Shown here: piece by piece, positions 33,157 to 44,397 of the stretch
Layout of the letters: each line of letters opens with the position of its first letter
Numbering within the stretch: the first letter of the stretch is position 1
Source: Calycina herbarum
Taxonomy: Eukaryota > Ascomycota > Leotiomycetes > Helotiales > Pezizellaceae
Length of the DNA stretch: 64,000 nucleotides
NCBI GenBank assembly: GCA_001414485.1
Contig: LLEY01000079.1
Span: forward strand, 1 to 64,000
Direction of reading: 5' to 3'
Notes under the pieces: generated by a model
The model's input: the letters and a program-made list of their open reading frames with translations, nothing else
What the model was told of the DNA's origin: nothing
Databases searched by the model: none
Made by a program: the position numbers and the translations under genes

Positions 33157-35091
33157 ATGAAGGTTGTATCCTTCTTCGGTGTTGGTTGGCTTTTGGCTAC
33201 ATCAGCTGCTGCACCAACCTCTCTCACAAATTCAACACTTTCCGGCTATTACATTGATGCTACAGCAGAAGAGCACCAAGTCAATTTCGAAACATACAAA
33301 GCAGCAGGTTACCGAATAAGTTCTCTCAGTGTTTATGGACAACCGCCAGACACCCGTTATTCAGCTCTGTGGCAACAGCAGTCCGGACCAGCACAAGTGG
33401 AAATTCACGATGCAAACTCCTCCACCTACGAACAGTGGTTTAATCGGTATTATGCCGAAGGCTATACCTCAACCCAAATATCAGCCACTGGTCCTTCAAG
33501 TGGTCCTTTGTATGCTGGTGTGATGGAACACAGCGGAGTCACAAACTGGTATCAGAAATGCGGCTTGGATGGTAACGCAACCCAGGGCGAGTTTTACACT
33601 GGGAAGAATAACAAACTACAACTTGCGTCGCTTTCTGGATATGGCTCGACTGCAGATCGACGATGGTGTGGGATTTGGCTTCCAAACGATCATTTTGAGA
33701 AGTACTCCTTCAGCAACGCGCAAGACAGCGCAAATTACGAAATCACGAAGCTTGAGGAAACCAGCAAGCCATATTGGAGGCCATCATACCAGTCTGTCTC
33801 CGAAGATGGCCAGATAACTGCACTTTTCACGGACACCAATGTTGGAAATTGGGCTACTAAGCATGGATTGGATGCTTTAACTCTCAAACAGGAAATAGAA
33901 ACTCAGAAAGCAGCCGGACTCTCGATTACCCAACTGGACGCCTCGGGTGCAGGATCAGATACTCAATTCGCAGCAATTTTTACACAGCATGAAGTCAGTC
34001 CTCGTACATGGAGAAGTGTCGGATCGAGCACTGGGTTCGTGAACAACACCGGAGCTGAGGAAGCAGCGGACGCCTTCATGGAAACCTGGATGAAGAAATA
34101 TGGTGTTCGTCAAGCTCAATTGAGTGCTGGCATAAACGGAAGCATTATTTTGTCAAAAGCCTATTCATGGAGTGAGGAATCGCGCGCAACTACTCAGCCA
34201 GAAGATCGATTTCTTCTTGCGAGTCTCAGCAAGATGTTCCTAGCAGCTGCGATTCAAAATCTGTACGATGGTGGTATCCTTGCCCCAGATACGAAAGTGT
34301 ACCCACTGCTTGGATACACCGATACATACGATCTGCGAGCTCAAAACATCACGGTGGACAATCTAATCACACATTTTAGTGGTTACGATCGGGATATGAG
34401 TTTCGATCCAGCATTCAGTGCACTCATGATCTCAAACAGTTTGCGTCTTTCAGCTCCAGTAACTGCGAAGGACATGGTGGATTTCATGTCGAAAAGACCA
34501 CTTGATCGTGATCCCGGCCTATATTACGCTTATGGGAACTATGGATACATCTTGCTTTCTTATCTTGTGGAGCACCTCACAAACCAGACTTATTATGAAT
34601 ACCTCCGGGAAAATATCTTGGAACCAGGAAACTACGATGTCCAGAAATGGGGATCTTTTGCTGCCGATCATGAATCTGACAGGGTGGTTCAGGAAAGCTC
34701 CATTACGGGTATCAATGTACTCAACCTTCCAAGAACTCCTTACGAACGCATCGCATCCATTTATGGAGGTGATGGAATGGTCAAGGAAAATTCTCATGGG
34801 GCTGTTTCTCTAGCGACATCTGCTGATACACTGGTCCGATTCATCTCTCAGCATGCAGTTTGGGGCATCGGGAAACGGCCAACATTTGTTTACGAGGATA
34901 CGAGCAGTGGACGCTTAGGGTCAACCGATGGAGCAAGCACTTGTGCGCAATCGAGGGGGGATGGCGTGGATTGGGCAGTGACAGTCAACACTCGAGAGTG
35001 GCCAGCTTATCCGCAGTACCAAGATCCTATTGAATATGAGCTGTGCGGAATGATAGTTAATAATTGGTTGAATCAATGGGATACCGTCTGA
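33157..35091 (+). CDS. Secreted polyglycine-hydrolase-like serine protease
   Basis: Intronless, 644 residues. It has a signal peptide (VVSFFGVGWLLATSAAAP), then an N-terminal region with repeated units of the type YKAAGYRISSLSVYG / YYAEGYTSTQISATG / QKAAGLSITQLDASG, and a C-terminal class-C beta-lactamase-like domain. The catalytic SxxK is SLSK (Ser358, Lys361) and a YGNYG motif fits the lactamase Tyr-x-Asn. Length and architecture match polyglycine hydrolases, fungal proteases that cut the glycine-rich linker of plant class IV chitinases. Several N-x-S/T sites suggest glycosylation. The beta-lactamase fold and secretion are seen; the polyglycine specificity is inferred from the overall architecture. 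It acts outside the cell and may not belong to the neighbouring metabolite cluster. Confidence 0.85.
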   Translation: MKVVSFFGVGWLLATSAAAPTSLTNSTLSGYYIDATAEEHQVNFETYKAAGYRISSLSVYGQPPDTRYSALWQQQSGPAQVEIHDANSSTYEQWFNRYYAEGYTSTQISATGPSSGPLYAGVMEHSGVTNWYQKCGLDGNATQGEFYTGKNNKLQLASLSGYGSTADRRWCGIWLPNDHFEKYSFSNAQDSANYEITKLEETSKPYWRPSYQSVSEDGQITALFTDTNVGNWATKHGLDALTLKQEIETQKAAGLSITQLDASGAGSDTQFAAIFTQHEVSPRTWRSVGSSTGFVNNTGAEEAADAFMETWMKKYGVRQAQLSAGINGSIILSKAYSWSEESRATTQPEDRFLLASLSKMFLAAAIQNLYDGGILAPDTKVYPLLGYTDTYDLRAQNITVDNLITHFSGYDRDMSFDPAFSALMISNSLRLSAPVTAKDMVDFMSKRPLDRDPGLYYAYGNYGYILLSYLVEHLTNQTYYEYLRENILEPGNYDVQKWGSFAADHESDRVVQESSITGINVLNLPRTPYERIASIYGGDGMVKENSHGAVSLATSADTLVRFISQHAVWGIGKRPTFVYEDTSSGRLGSTDGASTCAQSRGDGVDWAVTVNTREWPAYPQYQDPIEYELCGMIVNNWLNQWDTV

Positions 35092-36782
35092 GCGGTGGAA
35101 TATTGATAAATAATGTAATTTCAAAAAAAATTGGAAACTTGAGTGTTACGGTCAGATACAGGCTCCTTGTTCATAATATACCGATGGGTCGAATTGAGCT
35201 TCCCTTTGAACTACGTTAATTTCTCAAAACTCTTGTTGTATTCTCTTTGCATAGTTATCGTTCGAGATCAGCTGTAGCGCTTCAAATCTAAAACCAATTT
35301 CTTAGAGTCCCTTCATAGGGATGCGTTTCTATATTATTTTCCATATAACAGTTCATTAGGAGAGTACCACCGTAGAAAAATAGGTAGCGTTGAAGTGATG
35401 ATAATTTTCTAGTTTGGGGCTTAAGCGAACTGCTGGGGAATTAAGCTACTCTGATGAATTTGGCTATTCCAGCCCCGCGATGGACAATTAAGGGTGGCGA
35501 TAAATATGTCTGTTGTTCTAACGTTTTGGTAAGATATGGAACTATTGAACTAAACTTATAATGATGTTTCAAAAAGACCTAGAGTAGGATATAGGCGTTT
35601 TGTACTTCCACTGACAAACTTGAGAGCTCAAAAGATAGTGACTTTAACATTTTGTGTGATCCGCGGCCTAATCATTCTACAGTTATTTCCCTATTTCCTT
35701 TATCCATTTACATGACGCGCAACACCATCTCTGGACAAGTACAGTGGAGTCACGTCTTGTCCAAGTTAAAAAGACAGCCAGTGAAGCAATCTCCGGGTCT
35801 TCTGTCAAGGGTTACACCCGTGGAATAAGTCTCGGAGTACTCCAGCGACGCATTCACGTGACCTCGCTTGGCAACGCATGGACGTAACAGAACCTTCGAG
35901 AGTACCCTTGGCAGAACCCTCTAGAATGAGTTAACTGAGTATATAAGTTAGCAAGGACTCTGGCTTAGAAAGGACAATCGAATCTTCTTGTACATAGACA
36001 CCTCTGTAGTTCAATTCATCAGTATTTGCTACAAGTCCTGACATCTTCTAGACTTATTTCGATATTGAGTCATACGCGTCCAGAAACGGAAAGAATATCT
36101 GTCGTGAAACTTTGAGGACTCTTTGTTGTCTGGTTAGACGCTAGCTCTTTCTTTTGGTTCTTTTGGCATCTAGATTTGACGAAAATGGCAGGTATCGACT
36201 TCGAGAAAGTATTCAGCTGATAAAAGGTAGACTCTAAGTATTATAAATCTTAGGCAAAAAAAGTGCTTATAACTCTAATCTACGAGGTAAAGATACTAAC
36301 AGCGGAAGAACTTGCTCAACTACTAGTACTTAGAGTTGCTCTGAGTTACTTTGAGTGGTAGTGTAATTTCCATTACGGCCCTCTCCTCAGCCACACTCTT
36401 AATGAATCAAGTGCTTTAAACATCAGGAGAAATATTTTAACTTTGTTTTTGCTGTTCCGTTGAGTGAGAAGGAAGGAGATCATAACATGTAATAGATTTT
36501 GGCAATGCTAGGGGTATCCCTGTAGACTCTGAAATGGCAGAAGACCCTAGTACTCTTACCAACGGTGCAAAAGGGATCCTCTATGAGACAAAGAAGCGAA
36601 ACCAAGAAGCACCACTATTCTTCCTCATGGATGTAACCATACAAAAACTTCTCCCTGCCCGCAAAGAAAATTTGAAATAAAAATAGATAAATAAACGCAG
36701 GTAAAAAGACATCTCCTATCCCCTATAAATATGTACCAATACACCCACCAAATATATACACCCCTATTCCCATCACCTTAGC
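35092..36782. other. Gene-poor interval
   Basis: 1.7 kb without a gene. Apart from the possible retroelement remnant near 35.6-36.4 kb, nothing is recognisable. The last 120 bp are the 3' region of the deacetylase gene. Confidence 0.3.
35640..36240 (+). mobile_element. Possible LTR-retrotransposon 5' remnant
   Basis: The stretch has promoter-like features of an LTR (GAGTATATAAGTTAG near 35937, a GGACAAG..CTTGTCC inverted repeat near 35737-35765). It is followed after about 200 bp by ATGGCAGGTATCGACTTCGAG, which reads as the start of a gag-like frame but hits stops after 11 codons. The following 36200-36370 is AT-rich and RIP-like. No second LTR was found, so this is tentative. Confidence 0.22.
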
Positions 36783-37547
36783 TTAACAAGTAGTAGCCCC
36801 CGTAGTAGGAGCAGCCGTAGTATAAGCACCCCCAGCATCCCCCAAACACTCAGCAACAGTAACCATTTTCAACCCCTTCCCCTTAGCCCAATTCAACACC
36901 CACGGCAGGAGCGTCGTACTCGTAGTCTGAACCGTCTCATGCATAAGCGGAATATGACTAGCACTGCTAGAACTCGAAAAGTGACTCTCGCTCGACGCCG
37001 GAGACTCTTTATTCCAATCTCCCGAATCGATATCCCATTTCACAATCCGGTATCCGAGCTGTTGCATCACACTGACGACTTGGCCCCCTGAATTTCCATT
37101 GGGCGGTCGCATGTAGGTTGGTTTTACACCGAGGATGTTGGCGAATGCTGTTTCTAGCTTTGTCATTTCGAGTTTGGCGTCTGCGGCGGACTTTGTGGAG
37201 AGGTCGGCATGGGACCAGGTGTGAGAACCGATTTGGTGACCAGCGTCGTAGGTGGCTTTTAACTGGGCTCTTTGCGAGTAGATGCAGTTGTATAGTGTTC
37301 CAGTTACGAAGAAGGTCCCTTTTGCTCCGGCAGCGTTGAGTTGGTCGACGATGCTCTTCTCGTATTGCCAGGGACCATCATCGAATGTAAGAGCGATGGT
37401 GTTGGGAGTGACACACTTTTGAATCACGCTTCCTGCAGATGGGCCTGCTCGTGGGTCCAAAAGAGAAAAGGTGTTTGAAGTCAAAGCCGATGGATGGGCT
37501 GAGATGAGAGGGAGGAGAAAAGCGAGAAGAGCCGTTGATGAATGCAT
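36783..37547 (-). CDS. Secreted polysaccharide deacetylase (CE4, chitin deacetylase-like)
   Basis: Removes acetyl groups from chitin or chitooligomers in the wall or outside the cell. Single exon of 254 residues with a signal peptide (STALLAFLLPLISAHP). The CE4 NodB motifs are all present: TFDDGPW (motif 1, catalytic base and metal Asp), HTWSHAD (motif 2, metal His pair), RPPNG (motif 3), DIDSGDW (motif 4) and LMHET (motif 5). A Ser-rich insert lies before motif 5 and a Thr/Ala-rich tail follows the domain. No chitin-binding module was seen. The length is normal for a stand-alone fungal CE4 enzyme. Deacetylation of chitin fragments can hide hyphae from plant receptors, which fits the other plant-facing genes here. 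Confidence 0.9.
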   Translation of the reverse strand: MHSSTALLAFLLPLISAHPSALTSNTFSLLDPRAGPSAGSVIQKCVTPNTIALTFDDGPWQYEKSIVDQLNAAGAKGTFFVTGTLYNCIYSQRAQLKATYDAGHQIGSHTWSHADLSTKSAADAKLEMTKLETAFANILGVKPTYMRPPNGNSGGQVVSVMQQLGYRIVKWDIDSGDWNKESPASSESHFSSSSSASHIPLMHETVQTTSTTLLPWVLNWAKGKGLKMVTVAECLGDAGGAYTTAAPTTGATTC

Positions 37548-38132
37548 GATGAGTTTTCTTGAAAGGAACGCTGGGAAGAGACAGAGGTGGATTTCAAAAC
37601 CAAGGAATGAGGTTCAAAACACCAAGTACTTATAATCTTGAGAATGCCATATCCACCTTTCGACATGCACCCCTTCTCTAAAGCCCTTTGGCCGAACCGT
37701 GATTTTACCCGCCATGAATAACAATTATCCGCTATCCAACTTTTCTAGTTGACGCGGCGCCAAGAAAATCCGTAGCGGCTTGAATTGAACCATGTGGATA
37801 TCAAAGCCATGAAGCGCTAGAGCAAAAACTTGGAAGAATGGGAAAGATGCTCGTGATGTATAGGGAACTCGCCCTCTCGCTTGGCACCTATTTAGGCACA
37901 TTTACCCCACAGTTTGAATTTAAGCCCCATAAGCTGGGGTAATCTTAAAATGCGGAGTAGATCGGAGCGGTACAACTCTTCGGAAGAACGAATCGAGCCA
38001 TCCAATTACGGGAGCTTAGATTCCCGTCAATAACAGATACAAATATAATAGTAGGAAAACAATAAACAATAGCATAACGTGGATCAGTACGGGCTACTTC
38101 ATTGCCTCCTCCACATAAACGTCTCTTATTAA
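37548..38132. other. Intergenic region
   Basis: Promoter of the deacetylase and 3' flank of the DUF8021 gene. No gene is visible. Confidence 0.3.
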
Positions 38133-40007
38133 CTACACCCACGCAGACGCATATCCAAACGGCACCCACTTAATCATGCTTTCCACCCTCGAAATCGATC
38201 CGTTCGTAATCCCAATCAACTGCGGAACCAAATACGTGCTAGGCACAACTTCACTCGGCCCCCAAATTGGCAGAACCAGGACCTGTAGCAGGACTATCGA
38301 TCAATGCACCCCCCTAACCTCATCCGTAATCAAAATCCTTCGTTCCCTCACCGTACTCGTGCCATTGAAAAGGCCATTAGGAATATTCCCACCGCCATCC
38401 ATTTGCATCTACAACTCGTGTTACTCTTCAACCCATTATCGCGACGGGTACAAAAACTCGTAAAAGGAACACCAGGACTCGAATGTCGTTCCGTTGCATT
38501 AAAATAGGTATTAACCAACTCTGGAACAGTATCATAAGTAATCCCATTAGCCTGTCCCCAAACAAAATCAATCTTCCCCAAGTCATCGCCTATATATTCA
38601 ATCGGTAAAGGAGGTCGCATAAGTGATTTCGTACCTCCTCTCACGCCATCATACTCCGCTCGTACAGAAAGAGCCTCAATCTCGGTAATCTTCTGCTCAC
38701 CATCGACCTTTACACGGAGAGCGAGTACACCGGGGGTGCTTTGTTCTCTGGTGAGTCCCCAGTATGCTGCTGTCCCGGTTTTCGGATCGGCGTAGTTCAC
38801 GGCATATTTGTTCGTACTAGGTCTTGCGATATCTCCAACAGTCTCCCATAAACCATCGTCTAGAGGTAGGAATTGACCGTTCTCGGGGTATCGGAATCCC
38901 TGAGCTAAGGGCAAGCTCGAGGTATTTCGATTCAACATGGCGCGAAACACCTTTTCCAGAAAGAAATCGAGACAATTTCGATCACACACTTTCTTATCAT
39001 CTCGAACCTGAATGTTGGAACGAACTGGCTTTTGGATGTCTTTCCAACCAGTACGAAAAGCATAACGCATCCCATAAGGAACCTCAATCGACGTCATCTC
39101 AATCCTCGACAATTTCTCGCCCCTCAAACGAAATGACTCACCAGCCAACAAACTCCTTGGTACATCAAAATAAAGAGGAATAGGCGAAGCCGTCCCATTG
39201 ACACCAGGTAAATCCCTCACAGGCCCATTATGATCAAGCGTCGTAATCGCAAACACAACCGCCGCTCCTCATCCACAACACGAAATGTTCGGTCTCGAAT
39301 TTTCGTAACAAATCCGAGAAAGCCAGTTTGAAACTGTGCTTCGCAGCTCAAGGAAGCAAACACGGTATCGTTAGAATGCCCGTAAGGTTCCCCAGTCTGA
39401 ACATTTGTAGTTTGAAGGCCATCCTCTAGTCTGGAGCAATTTTTGTCGAAAAAGGAGTAGTTGCCTTTAGGATCGTTTCGTTCCATTCCGCTGTAGTACC
39501 GATTCGTCTGTTCAATTAACCCTGCTCGAGAAATCCGCCGAGTAGTTGGAACAGCCTCCAACTACACGTCCTCCGGTTTCCCCATCTTCTCGTAGCGATC
39601 CGCGCCGGTAGGATCCGTGTAATCTGCGTTTAAATCTCGCTAATATTCCTATCAGCCTCAACCTTGAGACGGAAGACATAAATGGCGGGTATGTTGTTCT
39701 CTTTGATCGCGGTGATAGCAGCGACTTGACCAAACTCTGAGTCGGCCGATATGTGTTTGTATTTCCCGGGTGAACTAGCGATGGGCCATAAGCCTGTCCC
39801 AAGGGGAATGACTTGGTCGTTTTCCACATATCTGACACTCGGTGTTGTCGGAATAGGCGATGAGTTGTGTGCTGTCAGAGCAGCCAGATACTTCGAGACC
39901 ACTGTCTCTAAACAAGACCTGTTACAGTCGGGTACAAGAACGTCTGCCAAACAAAGTGCCACCAACCAGCAAACGACTGCAAAGAAGGTTCCAAGCTTCG
40001 AATCCAT
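38133..40007 (-). pseudogene. Secreted multi-domain DUF8021 protein, disrupted
   Basis: The ATG at 40005-40007 starts a signal peptide (GTFFAVVCWLVALCLAD). Three consecutive DUF8021 units can be read, but not in one frame. Unit 1 breaks after KVEADRNISEI, shifts frame to YTDPTGADRYEKMGKPEDV and meets TAG at 39562-39564 where Trp is expected. Unit 2 (SFFDKNCSRLEDGLQTTNVQ, TGFLGFVTKIRDRTFRVVDEE) shifts frame again near 39260 before VFAITTLDHNGPV. It continues through IEMTSIEVPYGMRYAF and CDRNCLDFFLEK to VNTYFNATERHSSPGVPF. Unit 3 is frameshifted near 38380 and has a stop near 38305 before GPSEVVPSTYLVPQLIG, ending at about 38133. The stops and shifts could hide unannotated introns at one site, but not at all. 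The function of DUF8021 is not known to me. Confidence 0.65.
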
Positions 40008-40930
40008 TGCTCGAATATAAACGAATTGAACAGGTATCTCAAAAATCAACCTTGCAGGTAGAGACCAACGGATGTATATATTGACATTGCCACGATTCAA
40101 TACCACATGCCATTGTAAACAATTGCGATGACATCCGGTGCTTAGCCATGAAGTACCGGCATTCAGTATACCAAAGGTATATATGCGATTTTGGAAGATG
40201 ATAGCTCTCATTTGGCGTGCCCCACACGGAACAACCTATCTCCAGATGAAGAGTAATATAAGTCGTGGTACAGCAAGAATTTGTACAATGAGAGATTGAC
40301 GTAAAAAGGGGAGACGCAGGTCACAAACCAGCTTTTCGTCCCTATCAAACAAGTAATAGCCTACCGAAAGAAAACGATCCGACAAATCAAGGAAGGTTAT
40401 TTTCTTAACGTGATAGCACGTTACGTCGCAATTAGGAACACTATGCTTGATATAAAATAGCAGGGTACCGATTCCATTTAACGGTTGAGACTGGAAACCC
40501 TCATGGCACTGGCCGAGGGCAACAATACAAGTAGCTTCACAAATGTATATAAGTGATACAGAGAACACAAAGTGTGATATCCACAAGCCGGAGAAGTACA
40601 CGTGCAAAATAAGAATACTTCGCTTTAAGTAGAGATATATGGCTTACAACTTAGTCGATTAGGCTAGCAAAATCGACGGACCGGAACATTCAAGTTTGGT
40701 CGAAGCATACGCAGACGACTTGAGACTGCATATCGCGCATCTAGGGATATATGCCTGTCATGAACAGACACCATGCATTTTCTTTCCGGCGTGAATTGGC
40801 CAGGCTCACTGGCAGTGGCGGATTTCGGAGTCTTGGTAAAATGCTGGCGGTATTGTGTTTTTATCTTTGGGGGTAGATGAAGAGCTTGCTCTTCCGTTGG
40901 ATATTCTTATACAGAACAAGAATATGAATA
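40008..40930. other. Intergenic region
   Basis: Promoter side of the DUF8021 gene and 3' flank of ARP6. A minus-strand frame at 40236-40607 has no recognisable domain and is not called. Confidence 0.3.
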
Positions 40931-42359
40931 TCATCTCCCATCAAACTTTCTAGCAACCCAAGCAGCGCCATATTCTTCATACTCCTGCTTCGTTACAGAA
41001 AGCCCTCGCAGGATTTCCGGTTTCTGAGCTAGAGCCGCTCCGCCCTTCCACGTACTGATAATGGGATCAGCAGGCTTTGAAACTCTAACAATACATTCTG
41101 CTGGAGCAAGCGATCTGATTTCCATCTCCAGTCTCTGGATGAAACCTTCAATATTCGCGTTACCCCCAACCAGTACGATATTCGCAAGAAAGCCAGGCCA
41201 CAACCCAAAAGGAAGAGCTGACAAACTATCCAGTACCAACTGGCCTAGACCTGACTGACGCATACCAATATCAGATGGTGTGAAAAATATCTCCGGTACT
41301 GTAAATCTCTCGTTCCTGAGAGTGAGAATATCTTCAGCTGCTTCAGCGGACTTCCCCGCCGCCAGGGCTCTCAGTTTTCCTGCAGCAGAAGGATCATGAT
41401 CCCGAACGTAGCCTTTCGCGCGATTGTGGTAATCGGGTAGAACGTAATCCTTCGCTATTCCCCCTCCCGTAGCGTAGGTTTCCCTTCGATCGCCCTTAGG
41501 ACCTTTCCATGTTCGTTCCATATCGCCCTTGAAGTCTCCCGAGACATAGCAACACGCTTCTTTTATTTCATTGACAAGATACGTATCATTCCGCATGTCG
41601 TACTGACGCCTGGATACCAGTCGAGCAAGGTAGTTTGTTAATAGCTTTCCTCCCACATCTAACCTGCGAACTCCGGTTTGAAGTGGGCGACCTTGCAGGA
41701 GGGGAGTGATGGTTGTGTGCGAATAGCCCGAGTCGATTAGAAGCAGTACTTCAGCTGGAAGTTGAGGAGGTAATATTGGAGCGCGGGGTGGGATGGGAAA
41801 TATGGCTTGGATATCGTTGTACGCATTTAGAGTCGGCGCTGAAAGGTAGAGTTGTTAGTTCTTGCTGCCTCTTCAACTCCATCAATCTCAACATACCGGC
41901 ACAGCGATAATAGCTCGGAAATGCAAACTCCTCAAAAATCATCTGATCGCAATTGGTCTGGAGTTGGGGTAAGGCATTTGGGGCCTCGGTGAGAATCAGT
42001 CCAGTTTCCGTAGGGTCGCAATACAATGGCGCATTCTTATCGAAGAATTCGTGTTCCCATATCTCTTTTTCTGCCTCCCAGTTTACCAAATATCCCTTAT
42101 CCACGGGGCGACGAAAGACAATCTCATTGAAGTCGGTGCATTCTGAGAGCTGGGAAGCTATGTACACCTTTCGGTCGCGATCGCGTGCGAGGCAATTCGG
42201 GATGATGGAGGGTGTGGGAGGAGCTGCATCAGCATCGGCATCGGTAGGGTCGGATGAAGCAAAGCCAGCCTTCATAGTATATGCGCCATTGTCAATAACG
42301 AGGGTGCGACTGGGCGGAGGAGGTTCCGACTTGGGTGGATTCTTTCGTGCAGGCGCCAT
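40931..42359 (-). CDS. ARP6: Actin-related protein 6
   Basis: A nuclear actin-related protein; in yeast, Arp6 is a subunit of the SWR1 complex that exchanges histone H2A.Z. Exons 41897-42359 and 40931-41838 (phase 1 intron of 58 bp), 456 residues. The N terminus reads TLVIDNGAYTMKAGFAS, the actin phosphate-binding loop. Further on are RPVDKGYLVNWEAEKEIWEHEFF, characteristic of Arp6, then LLLIDSGYSHTTITPLL, RLDVGGKLLTNYL and IVLVGGNANIEGF, the second nucleotide-binding half. The C terminus, YEEYGAAWVARKF, is typical of the actin fold. An Asp/Ala-rich insert sits near residues 40-46. It is divergent from the GCIP-like gene, with 288 bp between ATGs. Confidence 0.93.
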
Positions 42360-42647
42360 GGCAGTGCAGTGTAGCTGTTCTCAAAGTCTCCAAGAGAAGG
42401 TGGTGTACTTGCAGCTATGGAGGAGTGAGATTAACAGCGCCTGGTGTTGTGGTTGGATTGGGAGAGAAATGAATCTGGTGAAATGAAGCTGGTGATGGTT
42501 GGTGTTGAGGGTCGTGATGAGGAGAGCGCTGGAGAAGAAGAGAAGAAGACGCGCCTCGGTTCTGGTCTGGTGTGGTGGTGAGAAGAAAAAACTCGACCCC
42601 GCCTCAACACCATCACTTTCTATACAATTGTATAAAACAACAACACC
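42360..42647. promoter_or_regulatory. Bidirectional promoter of ARP6 and the GCIP-like gene
   Basis: 288 bp separate two divergent start codons. The stretch is CT/GA-rich, with GAAGAAGAGAAGAAG and a TATACAATTGTATA palindrome at about 42619-42632 directly before the plus-strand ATG. Confidence 0.55.
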
Positions 42648-43914
42648 ATGCCAGATGCAGATGCAGATGCCAAAGAAAAGGCAGAGCAGAGTCTCGCCGC
42701 TCTCAAGGCCACCGTTACCATCACTTCGAATTTAATCGCTCAGCTTATTGCCTCAACGACAGCTTCGACGTCCTCCTTTTACCCCGCCACCTCGTCGGAA
42801 ATCGAAAAGTCCCCCGAAAAGGTTGTACTGGTAGAAGAAAAGGCGACCGACAACATCGATGTTCTCCAACTTTCCTTCGATTCGGCCAGCTTGATACGCG
42901 CACATTCCACGAAGCTCTCCCTTCTGATCATCAACAAGCCTTTTACGGCATCTGCCATCGCCACAGTCCTTCGAGAACTCGTAGCTGGCCCATTACCCGG
43001 CCTTGCCTCTGCCGTTGAACTCTGCTCGGCAGAAAAATATACGAGTGCTGCGAGCAAGGAACTCCAATATCGCGCCACCAAAGTCTTTGCAGAACTTGCG
43101 GCTCTTGTCAATAAGATCCCCCTCGATGGCCAAATCTTAAGCAGCGACCAAAAGAATGGAACCGGCAGTGGCGGCAAAGGAAGTCTAGCTTCCACTGGCT
43201 TGGTGTGGGATGCATGCGATGCCGTCCTCGAACTGAAGACCCTTGGGGTGGCAGGGTTGATGATCAAGAGGGCAGAAGAATATCGAGATTTGGTCAAAGA
43301 TGCTCTGGAAGAGTTACAAGAGTGGGGAGCGGAAGAGTCAGACAATGAAGGAGACGAGGAATCGGACGCGGATGATACTGAGAAGGATGGCGTTGAAAAT
43401 TCTGCTCAGGAGGATTTGGATGATATGTTTGCTTCCCAGCATCATATACCTTCAGATGACCCAGAGAAAGTCCGTCCTCGTCTGGAGTCGACTCAAAAGC
43501 GGTTACGTTTGATTGTTCTCATGTACGAAGCAGTTATAAAACGTCGTTTGAAGACCCTCCCAACCATTCCCCATCCTCAGTTGCCTCCAGAGTTGAAGGA
43601 AAAGTCTGGTGGGGACCCTGGGATTGTGAGCTGTCTGGATGAGGTTCTAGCTGTTTTTGCTTCGGTTCCAGACATAACTGATGAGCTCGCCAATGCCTTC
43701 TATGAGCTTGATGGGGCCGAGATTGACAAGAGGATGGATGAATGTTTCTTTAAAGCGTTTGCGGCTGCAGAACTGCTTCTCAAAAACTGGGAAGGGAAAG
43801 AGGATGAATTCACAATTTGGGTATGATATGAATCTTACACTTTCCCCTCCTTGCCAACTACTGACATTTATCTAGGCAAGGAAATTTCAGATCGCCATGA
43901 AGAAAGGCTGGTAG
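42648..43914 (+). CDS. Cyclin-D1-binding / GCIP-like protein
   Basis: Related to Grap2 and cyclin-D-interacting protein (GCIP, CCNDBP1-like), helical proteins linked in animals to cell-cycle and transcription control; the fungal role is unclear. Exon 1 42648-43820 and exon 2 43876-43914. The second exon adds ARKFQIAMKKGW after TIW, since a stop would otherwise follow three bases into the intron. The product is 403 residues. Helix-rich sections include LIAQLIASTTASTSSFY, ASAIATVLRELVAGPLPGLASA and LVWDACDAVLELKTLGVAG. An acidic segment of about 35 residues (ESDNEGDEESDADD) separates the two halves. A conserved C-terminal part follows. Placement next to ARP6 suggests a housekeeping region. Confidence 0.82.
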
Positions 43915-44397
43915 AATATCAATTCCACCATGGTCAACCCATTTATGCTTATTGCCTCACTTCGTATTCTCTACTGCCCATCCATGCACCGCATATCTTC
44001 ATCCAGGCTCGATTCAGGTCCCAAGTGGGGGAGCCAAGGCCGAAGATAGCTTACCCTGGCCATTGTACCGAACTTTTCATCCCAGCCGCTAGTTCTCCCC
44101 AGAAACTGGGGCCCCGGATTTTATTATTCCATCTAATCACCGGGCATCTTCCCCTCTTCCCCATGTTTCTTAGCTTCCTTATTTTCAATAAAGATTGTGG
44201 TCAATCTCGCGCCAAATGATACCGAGCAATAATATTGCAGTCGCGTCTGTTTACTCCACATTTTCATACCAGGTTAGCCGTCCCAGTGGATTTTTTTTCT
44301 TGAAATTGTGATAAATCATGAACGTCCCCACGATCTTCTTTCCCCCGCACTTTGTCCTCTTTCTTCTGTATTCAATTGAGATTTGACGGTTGACGCA
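43915..44397. other. Intergenic region
   Basis: 3' flank of the GCIP-like gene and promoter of the first PL4 gene. No gene is visible. Confidence 0.3.

Noticed and set aside
42181..42193. GCGATCGC palindrome inside ARP6
   Set aside because: Lies in a conserved coding exon, so the match to the 24.9/25.0 kb sites is likely chance.
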